DNA of 64,000 nt from Thelonectria olida (Eukaryota > Ascomycota > Sordariomycetes > Hypocreales > Nectriaceae), in contig JAGPYM010000038.1 in the NCBI GenBank assembly GCA_020736575.1, forward strand, positions 186,001 to 250,000. Reading direction: 5' to 3'. The notes under the pieces were generated by a model, which saw only the letters and a program-made list of their open reading frames with translations, was not told the origin of the DNA and ran no database searches. A program made the translations under genes and the position numbers. Within the stretch, counting starts at the first letter, position 1. The number at the start of each line of letters is the position of its first letter. This document shows, one piece after another, positions 28,735 through 39,262 of the stretch.

Positions 28735-30290
28735 CAGCGCTTCGAACAAAGCAAAACAAAACAAAATTGACCACTATTTTGTTTTGTTTTGAAATAATAC
28801 AGGCTGATATTGATTTGGTATTGATTTGTATTGAATATTACCAAAATGCTATCAAAGGCTTAGTAAGTCGGGAGACAGCCAACAATCATAGGATCTGTAA
28901 GCAACATACGTGCTTCAAATCGCCCCATTTCCCAGCCAAAACTTGAGGCATATGAGCTTCTCGATTGTCAGATCTTTCAGACTGTGCCTCTGCGTTGATA
29001 CCGCTAATTTGCAATGGCTGAACGTTCTCTCGCACTCACACGAAGTGGCCGGAATTGACAGTATATCGAAGGCCATTTTTGCTAGCCGTGGTAACGAATC
29101 CTGGTGCTGCCGCCACCACTCTAACGGGTCCTTCACAGGTAACAACGGCCCCGAGAAGTAGGAAGTAAGCTCATCCTTCTGTGTTAAGTCCTCAGGCTTA
29201 TCGTAGAAGTCGTCATCGATGAGGTAACATGGCTGGGCCTGATCAACCGGCTGGTTATCTCGAAGGTCAAGCTTGTTGTATTCGTCGTCGAAGAACTTCG
29301 TGAAGGTGGAAAACACGTGTTGAGCATGTTCTTCATCCAGGTTCTTCTCAATCCATCGCTTCTTCAGGCCAGGGTGTAGGATCATCGCTGCCTAGTAGGC
29401 AGGCGAGTGGTCGAGAGTAGCAATGTATTTCTCAATTTTAAAGATCGCTACTGAAAGACTGGCACGCAAAGCGCGAAGGTTCTTATCGTCAGAGAAAGTA
29501 GGATCTTCGGAATCGCCGGATTTGCCAGATTCGCCAGATTCGCACATAATAGTGGCTCGGATCTTGCCAAGTAACTTCATGGCGCAACCTCCGTATCGCT
29601 CCGGGAGTCGTCTTTCGCGCTGCGGTCGCTGCGATTGAGATTCCAGCGGCGTGGTCGGTCGCAGAGCCGGAACTTCGTCACCGATGAATATGGAGCGGCC
29701 GGCATATTCAGGGCCGGTTATTTCTTGATTGACGAGCCCGTCGGCGTAGACCTTTTTCTTCTCGCGGAAGTGGTCGAGGAGATAGTATAACGAAGCCGCT
29801 ACTTCCGCGAAATGAGGCGCCCTGCTTTCGAATAGCTTCGTGAGCCGTTGACAAGGCGTGAGTATTTCAATCGCGATCGCGAGGAAAGACCAGTCGTCGT
29901 CACGCAATACGTATTCCGCAGGGAGGCGGCGTTTGGCGTCCCTCTCTTGAAGCGCCCTCCTCTGGAAAACCTCGATCGGATCTTTTAACTTCATCGCTCT
30001 CTCTGCAGAGGCGAGGAAAGAGTTCCATCTTGTATCGTTATCCTGCTTTACCATCAACTCGCCAAGGTCGCGAAGGTTCCAGAGGACCTGGCCGAATTCA
30101 AGGAGCTCCTCCTCCGTAAGCTTTCCGTAGGTAAGGTCGAGAAACCGCTCTCTCCGCTGCGGAGATCTTCTGATCCAGCTCATCAGGTTATGTAACCTTT
30201 GAATTGCTGACAATTGACGCCAGTCTTCAAGGAATTTGATCTCTTCTAATGAGAACACATAACATGAATATACTGATTTGGATCAATGGA
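28735..30290 (-). mobile_element. Decayed hAT transposon inserted in the TPR gene
   Basis: Its 3' end at 28735 starts CAGCGCTTCGAACAAAGC, similar in style to other hAT ends in this window, followed by AAAACAAAAC subterminal repeats. The transposase frame runs leftward from about 30258. The 5' third of the transposase and the other terminal repeat were not found, so the element is truncated near 30290. Confidence 0.65.
28915..30258 (-). pseudogene. hAT transposase, N-terminally truncated, one amber codon
   Basis: About 445 residues in one frame, split by TAG at 29392 (SPAY*AAMILHP). Recognisable blocks are RLHNLMSWIRRSPQRRERF, the DNDTRWNSF box, DDWSFLAIAIEIL, the MILHPGLKKRW box and a dimerisation domain (PLEWWRQHQ, MAFDILSIPATSCECERTFS, LICLKFW). 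The DDE region with the first two Asp and the BED finger are missing, so it cannot be active. It is a different lineage from the intact transposase at 18481-21054. Confidence 0.78.
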
Positions 30291-31656
30291 CTGAATACAC
30301 GTACTGTCTGACAATAATAAGACCATATACACTATATAGATCTACAGTACTAATAACTACATTTAAAGAAATGGTGTGAATGGCTGGCGCAACTCGATCC
30401 GGGGTTTGGAGACACGTAGTGTAGATGTATAATGTGTGTATAACTGATAATCGCACCGTGGAACCTAGTGGTCCGTGCGCTAAGATTCCCAACTTTTTTA
30501 GCGAAAAGAGGAGACCGGTTTCGCCCGTAAGAGTACCAATAGTTGTTAAAATTAACTCAAATCACGATGATAAGATGGGAAGATGAGAGGGATGCTTTGG
30601 CCCGTGCGCTAGATGCGTCGATCTTCACACCCACTGGTCCGTGCCCTCATCAGCTACAACCGCGATGCTGTGACACTTGGAAGGCGACTGTACACCTTCA
30701 TCAAACTCGCAAACTGAAAGACTCGTTCCGAAGGTCTGATGGCGGGCCCGTAGGGACCGGTCTCCTGTTTGGGCACCTAGGTGCCCATGTATTGGCCGCC
30801 CGCCCTCTCTCCGACTTAACCCTCGAGCCACATAGCGCCCTGATCACGCTTCGCCACATTCAAGGTCTTTTCCAGGCACTTACTTGCCACCTCCCTGGAT
30901 TGTGGTTGTGTGGTTGTGGTTTCGAAAAATTGTTTCGCCCGGCTCAGCCCTCGTTCCTTGCGGGAGGGACCGTTTTTCTGCGGAGGATCCGTTTTTCTGC
31001 GGAGAGGGTCCGTTCCGGGAGCCCCGTCCACCATCCGATCGTTCCCCCATTAGGAAATTTTACTTCGATCTTACTTCGATCTTATACATGAATCGTTACG
31101 GTGTGTCCTCCGTCACTCGGGATGACCATCCTCCGAGTGGCGCTCGATTGTTTCTTTTTCTGCCACCCTCCTTATCCTCGCGATGGCGGGACCTAAAATA
31201 CGGCCTGCTAGGGACAAAATCAGTCCAAGATCCGATCAAGACAGTTCACGACAGTTCACAACCCACCGGAGCCCTGGCCTATCTTCCATGCACCGATACG
31301 GTTCAATACTCGGCCACTGGCTCTCTTCTGTTCGATTGCATTCGACTTCGAGCATGGAGCATTACCGGTAGTCTGCCTCTTCTCTTCCCGAACCAGGAGG
31401 ACACTGCCATTCTAACATGGATAGGCCCGAAATATCATACCTTACGAGAGGGGTACCTCTGCAAACAGATATTACTACCATCCATGCATGCCCGGCAGTC
31501 CATTCCCTCGTACTGACGCGGTGTAATATTCAGCCGCATGGCCCCATAAGCACAACTGCACACGTTGCGCCCGAGGCATCCGTCCATATAACGATGCGAC
31601 GGGCTCACTCAACATGTTAAATCAAGCTATTTTCTCTAGCTGTCGCTTCCCGAAAC
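30291..31656. other. No gene recognised
   Basis: Frames at 30543-31091 and 30884-31516 overlap on the same strand in different phases and have no domain. The stretch holds a perfect 16-bp palindrome (30771-30786, GGGCACCTAGGTGCCC) and short direct repeats (CCGTTTTTCTGCGGAG twice at 30969-31005). It probably includes the promoter of the acyltransferase gene. Confidence 0.45.
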
Positions 31657-32985
31657 ATGACATCCACCTCAAACATGCTTACCCTCCGCCGTCATGACCT
31701 CGATAACCTCCGGACCTACCTCGCCGGGCTCGTCATCACCGGTCACACGGCCATCGTATACGGCAGTGGCGGTCAGTGGCCCATCCGCAGCGCCACCGTG
31801 CCGCCGGGGACCAGCCCGCCGCTTGTGGCCTTCAGCGGGTTCAACCAGACCTTCTTCATGGCCCTGTTCTTCTGGGTGTCGGGCCGCGTGTCGGCGCAGT
31901 CGATGCAGCGTGCTGTCAGCCCGAAGGGCGGCAACGCCAGCGGGGTGGCGGCTTTTGTGCGCGCGAAGCTGTGGCGGCTTGGCGTCCCGACGGCTGTCTA
32001 CAGCATCGCCGTCTATCCCATCGCCCACATTCTGGTTCTCCCGCACTGGGACATCGGCACCGTCACGGGCTGCCTGCGTGCCCAGTGGGGCGCGCTGCGC
32101 GGCGCGCGCGGGCCCGTGTGGTACTCGGCCACGCTGCTGGCCTTCGACATCGCCGCGGCGGGGCTGACGGGGTCGTGTGGCGGCGCGCTGCCGTCTGTGT
32201 CGGACGAGGCGTACGACGCAATGTCGCGTTGGGGGTGGCTCGCGGTGATGGGAAGCAGCTTCGTCGCGCGCACGCGGTGGCCGATCGATGCGCCGGATCG
32301 GTTGCCGCTGCTCGGCGTGCGGGCGGGCTATTTGAGCCAGTACCTGTATGCGTATGCACTGGGGTGGCTTTCGCTTGGGCGAGGGGAGGCGCGGATGAAG
32401 AGCCCGTGGGAGGAGGGATCGAGGTCTAGTGAAACCGGTGTGTCGAAAGAGGAGGAGGAGGAGAAGAAGAAGGCCGCAGCTGGGAGGCCGGCAAGGGGGC
32501 CGCTCTCCATGTCGAGCGCGACGGCCCTATCGCTGGGGACAATGCTGCTCGCCTTCGCCCCCGTGCTGGTCAGAGTCCGTCCCGAGACCCTGAAGAAGGA
32601 CTTGAGCCAGTACATGGGCGGTTGGAACTATCAAGCCCTGTTGTACACGCTATGGAACGAGTTCTCTTTGGTTATTGTCGGCCCTGCGCTCATGGCGCTC
32701 TTCCAGCGGCGATACTCCCGCCCAGCGACGTTAAGGACATTCTCGGCGCGGTATTCATATGCAGCTTTCCTAGTTCACACGCCCGTCAACGTGGCCATTG
32801 AGCTTCTGGTTGAGGCGGTTCTATGCCCCGGCGGAGAGAAGGCGGCGTGGATGTCTAGCGCCGCTTGGAAGGCCGCTGGGCCGGTAATCATGACGGTATT
32901 GGTTAGCGCTGTTAATGTAGTGGCCTCTTTCACGATTGGGCGGTGGTTAGTGGATTATGTTCCCGGCGTTCGCTCTTTCATTTAG
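31657..32985 (+). CDS. Acyltransferase family 3 integral membrane protein
   Basis: A single-exon 442-residue protein of the acyltransferase-3 family (PF01757-type), which transfers acyl groups from the cytosolic side to lipids, sugars or small molecules across membranes. It begins with the family entry RRHDLDNLRTYLAGLVITGH, with the likely catalytic His at about residue 31, and continues with roughly ten hydrophobic segments. Examples are FNQTFFMALFFWVSG near 65, AVYSIAVYPIAHILVL near 120, TALSLGTMLLAFAPVLV near 290 and VIMTVLVSAVNVVASF near 415. A Glu/Lys-rich loop lies near residues 255-280. The coding sequence is clearly more GC-rich than its neighbours, which could reflect codon bias or different origin. 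The substrate cannot be told. Confidence 0.88.
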   Translation: MTSTSNMLTLRRHDLDNLRTYLAGLVITGHTAIVYGSGGQWPIRSATVPPGTSPPLVAFSGFNQTFFMALFFWVSGRVSAQSMQRAVSPKGGNASGVAAFVRAKLWRLGVPTAVYSIAVYPIAHILVLPHWDIGTVTGCLRAQWGALRGARGPVWYSATLLAFDIAAAGLTGSCGGALPSVSDEAYDAMSRWGWLAVMGSSFVARTRWPIDAPDRLPLLGVRAGYLSQYLYAYALGWLSLGRGEARMKSPWEEGSRSSETGVSKEEEEEKKKAAAGRPARGPLSMSSATALSLGTMLLAFAPVLVRVRPETLKKDLSQYMGGWNYQALLYTLWNEFSLVIVGPALMALFQRRYSRPATLRTFSARYSYAAFLVHTPVNVAIELLVEAVLCPGGEKAAWMSSAAWKAAGPVIMTVLVSAVNVVASFTIGRWLVDYVPGVRSFI

Positions 32986-34652
32986 ATATGGTGATTTTCA
33001 GATCTTTGCCAAAGTTTGTTGGCAGCAGAAAGCAATCAAGGAGTCTTAGATTAAAGCGAGGATCACCACCTGTAGTAAACTCCATAGATATAAGCGCGAC
33101 ATAATTGCGCCGGTACAGCTACTGCTGGTAGGTAGACGGGGGCGCTCGACGACTGACGAAGTTCAGGTCCACCCCACGGATGACGCGGCCTCCACGAACA
33201 ATGGTACGAGCGCTCTTATCCCTCGGGTTTCGGCACAGTTACATTAGCCAGACGCCTCCCGCACGGCACGATTGGCATGTCGGCACTCAAATGCCGAAGG
33301 AATTTTCGCCCGTGGCTCTTTCCAATTTTGAGCTGGGAACACTATCCCAAGGGAGCGTGCCACGATGCCGTCAACGCCACGGCTTGACTTCGCTGACGCT
33401 GGTGCACACTGTGCTCTCGTGACCGTTGACTCGACCAGCAAGATGAGAGTTTCGGACCGGCACAGATGGACCGACTATAAACCCTGGGGCAGGATTTTCT
33501 TTTGGCGCAAAGCCACGATTGCCATTTTAAGCTTTAGATGCCATCTCCCACCAGGGGGCAACCCGAACACCATGCGACTATCCCATAAGCTGTCAAGGAC
33601 CTCCCTGCGACCCCGCTCGCATTTTCAACTGCCAGAGCTGGAGTATCAATGGTTTCGATTCTTCGTTGGAAGACCTCCTGCTCAGTCAAATCCTCGGGCT
33701 GTTGGCAATCTCCGCTAGCCGGTCGCGTTCTGGAATGTTGAGTTCAATCTTGGCTCCACGAACTCTTCCTCTTGGTCGCCTCTTGGTTATTTTCCAGAGT
33801 GGTCAGCACCTTCTCGAGCATTGGTCGCTACAGTTCTCGCTACTTTATGACTCCTGCCACAACTGACCTTCCTTGTGTGTGCCGATCTTCCCAAGAGCTT
33901 CTGTTCTGTGCTTCTTAGACAAGGCGAATAGGCCACATGAGCCACAAAAATTCCACTTACGTTAGTAGATGAACCTCTTTGAACGAATGCCTGCCACGCA
34001 CAGACGGATGGAGACTGAGCGAGCAAGTGGAGGCGTGGAGAGAGACAGCTGCTCAAAGGGCGTTATAGTTTGGGCTAACTGGTACGGGGCTGGGGCTAGC
34101 CCAACACAGTAGACACCCTCAGGGCGTCAGCTGTCAGCCAAACCCTATTTACTACCGTAATACGTTTTAACGTGAGGTCACGATAAACCAGACAGGACTA
34201 GGTGCGCCACACCAGCAGCACGAGGTCGTGGTGTCAACCTCTTTGGGTCAACCTCTTTGGGCCATAGCAAGATGCGATCCAGTCTTGCACACGGAGTACG
34301 ACACCGCCGACTTTGAGTTTCCTACGCTTTGACAACCTAATTAGGGCGGAATACTTGCAAGGCGCATGTTGATATCGTATATTTGTGGTGGAAAAGCCGC
34401 TATATAAGGGTTTGTCGACGTCGTGATGACATCTTCCACATACATATTCCCAGGGGTACAGTACATCCCTCAGCTGAGTGATGGTCTGGATCCGAGATGG
34501 TGAGGAGGTAGACTCATGAGCAGAACTCGGTAATACTTCATGGTATATAAATTCTTAAGAGGTCTGTTAAACCTCGACTCCAGTGCTTCGAACACAACCA
34601 CTTCTCCTACCACTGAAAAGACCACGACAGACAGCCTCGCGCGTCGATTCGG
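32986..34652. other. No gene recognised; possible relic near 33650-33900 minus
   Basis: On the minus strand around 33880-33650, the coding-like string KLKEVLTTLENNQEATKR and, in another frame, RVRGAKIELNIPERDRLAE suggest a degraded gene, but I cannot assign it. A 14-bp tandem duplication (TCAACCTCTTTGGG twice) lies at 34238-34265. Confidence 0.35.
34401..34407 (+). promoter_or_regulatory. TATA box upstream of the leucine-zipper fragment
   Basis: TATATAAGG lies in a CCGCTATATAAGGG context, a good fungal TATA element, about 250 bases before the ATG at 34653 on the plus strand. The target gene is inferred from distance and orientation only. Confidence 0.4.
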
Positions 34653-34925
34653 ATGGCCTGCGACCAGAGTTTCGACGACTGCCTTCGTTGCGACGCAACA
34701 AACCCGGCGATAGTGGCCCGACTGGAAGGGCTAAAGTCGAGGAATGCTGCGCTATCCGTCGAGATACGTCGTCTCCAAGAGGAGTTCAAAAGGCTTAGGG
34801 CTCTTCTTTCAGCCCATATGGCGCATAAGGACTGTTGCATAATCATCTTGCCTCCCACAGAGCCAGAGTTGAAGGTACGTGAACTTACGTCCAGCCTAGG
34901 GTCCCAAGCTTATCACAAAAAGTAA
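34653..34925 (+). CDS. Leucine-zipper protein fragment, probably ATF/CREB-type bZIP
   Basis: From ATG at 34653 the frame has four leucines in exact heptad spacing inside RLEGLKSRNAALSVEI and RRLQEEFKRLRALLSAH, with an Asn at the usual a-position. AHKDC follows, resembling the H-x-x-C end of ATF1-like bZIP domains. The basic DNA-binding half is not in this frame; the preceding residues (DDCLRCDATNP) are not basic, while an overlapping frame shows RRLPSLRRNK. A GTACGT donor after PELK (34875) suggests an intron. Either the basic region is lost by a frameshift or only the zipper remains. Confidence 0.4.
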   Translation: MACDQSFDDCLRCDATNPAIVARLEGLKSRNAALSVEIRRLQEEFKRLRALLSAHMAHKDCCIIILPPTEPELKVRELTSSLGSQAYHKK

Positions 34926-37900
34926 TACGAACGTCCATCTTCATGATGACGGATTCTCGTGCGTTTTCGAGCTCGAGCTTGACCACATTAGGAGATTCTG
35001 GAATCTAAGAAGTAATTTCAGAAAGACCAACTGCACCATCCCGGAACTCCCGACACCTATTAATCCTAAAGAAGATTATCACAGCCAAATTTGGAGATTT
35101 AGTCTTTGTTCGTGGCTACTTCTGCCTCTTAGAAAACATGATCGCGAAGTATAGTCTTAGGACTGCTGCTATCTAACTCTTTGGCAAGACTGGCTTGATA
35201 TTGGAATCATCTCTACTAGCATGGTCATGGTAAGCGCAGAAAGCCATGGAAGGCCCTGAACTACCGAGCTGGGAAACTAGGAATGGGTTACAGTGATCCA
35301 GGTCATTTATGACGAGGATTCAAGTAAATCAAACACTTCAATAAACACATCAAGGATCGATCTATCGCTCGAGATTGCCTCTTGATCTTCGATGGGCACA
35401 AAAGTCACCACTCCGCTGACTTCGGGATATTCTGCAAGGATAACAAGATCTTTACTTTTTGATCCACTCGCTTACAGTATCGAGCGAGCACGGATACTGT
35501 AGATGAAGAAAAAAACAACTCACCGAACAGCACAGTGGCACTGGGAGGTCCGTGACCCACAAGGTGGGTGACGGAGATGTGGATGTTGTTGTAAGCCACA
35601 AACTTTCCCTTTCGGGTAGCTGGGATGGTCACGCATTACCAATTCGACCAATGGCTGGGGATGGCTTAGGGTCCCTGTATTAGGTACCCATATTCTTCTG
35701 AGGCGTTTCCATCGCTGTACCCTGCGGCGACGTCCGAGGTCGTCTTCCAGTTGTCAAACGTGAAGCGACAGGTAATTAACAAACTTTTGAAATGCCACAT
35801 CCGGACAGCCACCAAACCTTGCATGGAATTCGGTCAATGGCCAAATGTATTGGAGCGTTTCCACGACGTCATTTGGCTCTGTACCTAAGCGCCTAATTCA
35901 GCAATCTGTCCTAAACCTTGTGGCCGAGATAATAGACTCATGCCACGATGAAGAAAAATGGCGGAGCCGAAGCGGCTTACGAGGTAACTGTCATCTGAGC
36001 TCACGGAGTCGGCCAACGAGGCTGGAACAACTCAATCATGACCGACACTCGTCCCCAACCTGACTACTCTGTGGGTTCAGACGCGAGGCATTCACCGACG
36101 ACCAGTTAGCCAAGCTATTATCATTCATTGGCGACTTTATCGCCGGTAACCTGTCTCTCTTCATGGCGCACGAACTATGTGTGCGAGGTGAAGTGCGAAG
36201 CCGCAGTGCTAGATGTGGTGGACAGCCAGAACGCCCATAATGTGACCCTTGCGGTAATTACGGGCCGTCGCCGGGCTCCGCACGTGCTGTGAAGCAAAAA
36301 GGCGAGGTCCACCGTCAGATCCTTTCGCACTCTATCGGGGTGACCACAGGTCAGTGCGGATCGACGGTCACTATCCTGTGATGGAGCGGAAGGATACAAC
36401 ACATAGATGCCGGCTCATTTCAAGAGTTTTCGGGCGTAGTCTGAACTGGCTACGAATCTGCGGCCATGAGCACAATTGAGGCTGGAGCCTGGCTGGCAGG
36501 GCTCAGAAGTGGGTATGCCGACATTTTTTAATTGAGCATGTGCCGTCACCAATCTATTGCATCAGGCTTTTGCCGATGTTTGCTTGCCGTGCCGGGACGC
36601 CACCTTATGGGCACACCGCTCGCGATCCTGTTCCATAATAATTCTTTTTTGGCAGGATGATAGGCGGCACATGTACCCCCTTGCTACAGGAATCAGCTGG
36701 AGGGATGGTTGGTTGTGCGAGCGTGTGATTGTGGCACTGCGCCGCATTACGACAGGAGTTAAAGAAAGAATGAATGAATTTATTACGCCCGGGAGGATAC
36801 GCCTCATAGGGCCTACAGCGTTGAACTTCGTTACATTCATTTCCCGACTTATTGTCCCAAGACCCGCACACCTTCATCCTTGCCGACCCTTACGCCTTGC
36901 CGCTCTCCCCAGCCTCGCTTGTCCCTGCGACAGACCTGCTTGAAGGCCGACTTCTCCAAGTGTTCAGCATCCCATCTTCAGCAGCTGAAGCCGTCTGTCT
37001 ATCAGAGGCTGTATCATATTAGTTCTTGCTGTATTGTTTGGATTGTCAGTACGTTTTGCATGTTTCTACGTCTGTGTAGCATCCAAACGACCTGTGCTCA
37101 TCGCCGACAGGAGTTATCGGGCAACCGTAGCCATTCACTTGTGCAACTCGAGATTGGGCCAACACTTCCGGTTCGTAGGGAATTCATCATGAACACGCTA
37201 AATGACAAGCCCTACTAATATGAAAAGCGGTCAGGATAATTAAACGTGAATACTGTAGATCAGTGCATGAAGACACTATTGCTTCCAATACGCATGCTTT
37301 AAAGATGCATGGCCAAGTTCTCACTGCTAACCCTCTACCCTGAGTCGTTTCCATACAGATTGCGTGCCCAAGTTTGGTACCCGTTTTAACTTTGCTTATT
37401 TTAGAATCAGCAGGTAGCCTAGAAGTGGGCCACAGTGGACGTATATTTGAGGAATTGCGGGATAGAGCTTGGGGCCAATTTTTAGGTCCATTTGATTGTG
37501 GCTTTCTTGGGCCTCATTTTAGGACACTTTCAGGATATAAATGGGTAGCCTTCTAATCACAAGGCTCATCTTTGTATTAGGAGCCCATAGATTGAAAAGA
37601 CGCCAAACCAACCCCAAATTTTACTTTCCAACCCGTGCAACTCCACTTGATCCTTCAAAGATGGCGCCCACTTCCAAGTCCAAGTTTCAGTGATTTGCGC
37701 TGACTGCTAATCCCCAGGAGCGTTTCTAGCGACTGCTGTTGTGCTGCCATAGCGGATCATTGGCGGATCGCGGATCGCGGATCGTGGATGCTTCTCACAA
37801 AGGGTCTACTTAGGTTCTGAGTCAGGTGCGACACGTCTCGACGACGCAGGCGAACAAAACAATAAATCCGCGCCACCCCTACCGCGTCCCTGGATTATCA

Positions 37901-37989
37901 TTGGTGCAATCAGCTTGGGGGCCACACCAAATTCATTACCCTACACCTGGGGCCCGACAAGCCCCGAATGGCCTCGGCACTCCCAGGAC
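34926..37989. other. 3 kb without a recognisable gene
   Basis: Frames such as 36557-36943 plus and 35405-35632 minus lack domains or splice support. A triplicated GCGGATC motif is seen at 37760-37785. Base composition is mixed and no transposon ends were found except near 38 kb. Confidence 0.45.
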
Positions 37990-38138
37990 CGTCGCACAGG
38001 AAAACCCATAAAATATAGTATTTCAAGTAAATCAAGTTTGAGGCATTATGAACTTACTTACTTGAAATATATTGGGCCGTCAACTTACTTGACTTACTTG
38101 AAATACTTGACTTGATACTTGAATTGAGGTCAACGCTG
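37990..38138. repeat. hAT-like terminal fragment (solo end)
   Basis: Dense TACTTGA/TCAAGTA repeats end in GAGGTCAACGCTG at 38126-38138, the style of a hAT 3' end with subterminal repeats as in the intact element at 21 kb. No matching left end was found. Confidence 0.4.
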
Positions 38139-38162
38139 GGGATGACTTACCTGTAGGTCAGA

Positions 38163-38441
38163 TCAACGAGCAAGGCTTGCATTCCAAGGTGGAGCCGGTA
38201 TCTTGATCTGAGACTTGGAAGTCAGTCGAAAATGTCGGAAAATATGAGCACTGCGCAGTCTGGCAGTTGTCGGGCCTCTATAAGAGCGCAAACCAGCAGC
38301 ATCAGGACCCAAGGTTTGTTGTGGCCCTGTCCCGGTGACGTTTTGCCGCTGAGAGAACTTGTCTTGAGGGCCTGAGATGGGCTGAAGAAGACTCCAGTCG
38401 TACGCCCCCCACTGATTTTCGAGGAGGTAGGGTGCGTTCAT
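38163..38441 (-). CDS. Unrecognised reading frame
   Basis: A 92-residue ATG-led frame (starts MNAPYLLENQWGAYDWSLL, ends PPWNASLAR) with protein-like composition, including YDWSLLQPISGPQDKFSQ, GLRSYRGPTTARLRS and IFRHFRLTSKSQIKI blocks. Downstream on the same strand, TGTAGG-type sequence could be a splice context. I do not recognise the family and cannot exclude chance. Confidence 0.25.
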   Translation of the reverse strand: MNAPYLLENQWGAYDWSLLQPISGPQDKFSQRQNVTGTGPQQTLGPDAAGLRSYRGPTTARLRSAHIFRHFRLTSKSQIKIPAPPWNASLAR

Positions 38442-38739
38442 TAGGTAGTTACAGGTTCAAAGGCAACCAGGCAGCCTCGTTTTCGAGAATGGTCGGGTCT
38501 ATGGCCGCTTCATTAAGGGCTGTACTGGATGGAACCGATGGATACTGGGCGTGAAACATACTGAATTGTAGATATATCTTCCGTCTTGGAGAGCATCAGG
38601 CGTCCGTATCGCAGTACGAAATAATGATAAATTAACAGGGGCAATTGAAAAGACAAGATGGTAATATCAGACTCGAACGGGGTGGGGAGACGGGCGACGA
38701 CAATGGAGGCGAGTGGCCAACGTTCCCAGAGTTACAGGA

Positions 38740-38993
38740 TGGTTGTCCGGGGTCGAGTCGACAGCTTGTCTTGCTATACTGATGGCTTCTTCCAGATCCG
38801 CCATCTCGCCTGTCCGCCATGCCGCCTCTCAAGAAAAACTCCAAGGTTATTCAAGTGTCCCATTAGGTGAGAGGAGGTATCTGGAATTACCATCAAACCC
38901 CGTTGAGCAGCCTGAACAGCTAAATGAATGTCCGATATATCCCCAGGCTCCCGGAATCTCTCATATGCCTGTATCGCGAGGGCCGACAGAGCC
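38740..38993 (-). pseudogene. Broken inverted copy of the TPR-CHAT gene N-terminus
   Basis: The minus strand encodes ALAIQAYERFREPGD, DIHLAVQAAQRGL, VIPDTSSHL and GHLNNLGVFLERRH, matching residues about 18-75 of the intact protein at 41721-45380. One base is missing in the following HERTGEM, shifting the frame. The TPR unit then continues in the other frame (TGEMADLEEAISIARQAVD) to about 38740, where homology ends. The start codon region is deleted. It is head-to-head with the plus-strand gene at 39263. No protein of use can be made from it. Confidence 0.85.
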
Positions 38994-39240
38994 CCGAGTT
39001 GCGACTCTTGTCCTGTCGGGTTTATCAGAAGTGAAAGACCAGTGCGGAAGCGTGCTCTGGGTCGCTGAGGTGTCTCGCTCAGCCCAGAGGCCACGTCACT
39101 AGGGCGACTTTTGTGGCTGGCATTTGGTCGGCTCAGCCCCAAGCCACCATCACTTCGAACCAGCCAAGGCAGACATCGGCGGCCTCCTGAGGCGAGAACC
39201 CGACACAAATACAATGCCTTCGCAGACCTAGCGAGGATTT
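38994..39240 (-). repeat. Inverted duplicate of the TPR-CHAT upstream region
   Basis: Read on the minus strand, this segment matches 41450-41660 upstream of the intact TPR-CHAT gene. Shared stretches include GCCGCCGATGTCTGCCTTGG, GATGGTGGCTTGGGGCTGAG and CAAATGCCAGCCACAAAA. It forms almost the whole space between the broken TPR copy and the gene at 39263, so it probably acts (or acted) as a shared divergent promoter. Confidence 0.85.
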
Positions 39241-39262
39241 CCAACTTCGTACCACAAGCAAT

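Noticed and set aside
31694..32429. Alternative frames over the acyltransferase gene (31694-32167, 31776-32429, and minus-strand ones)
   Set aside because: Arg/Ala/Pro-rich shadows of a GC-rich gene; the acyltransferase frame alone has the family motif and membrane spans.
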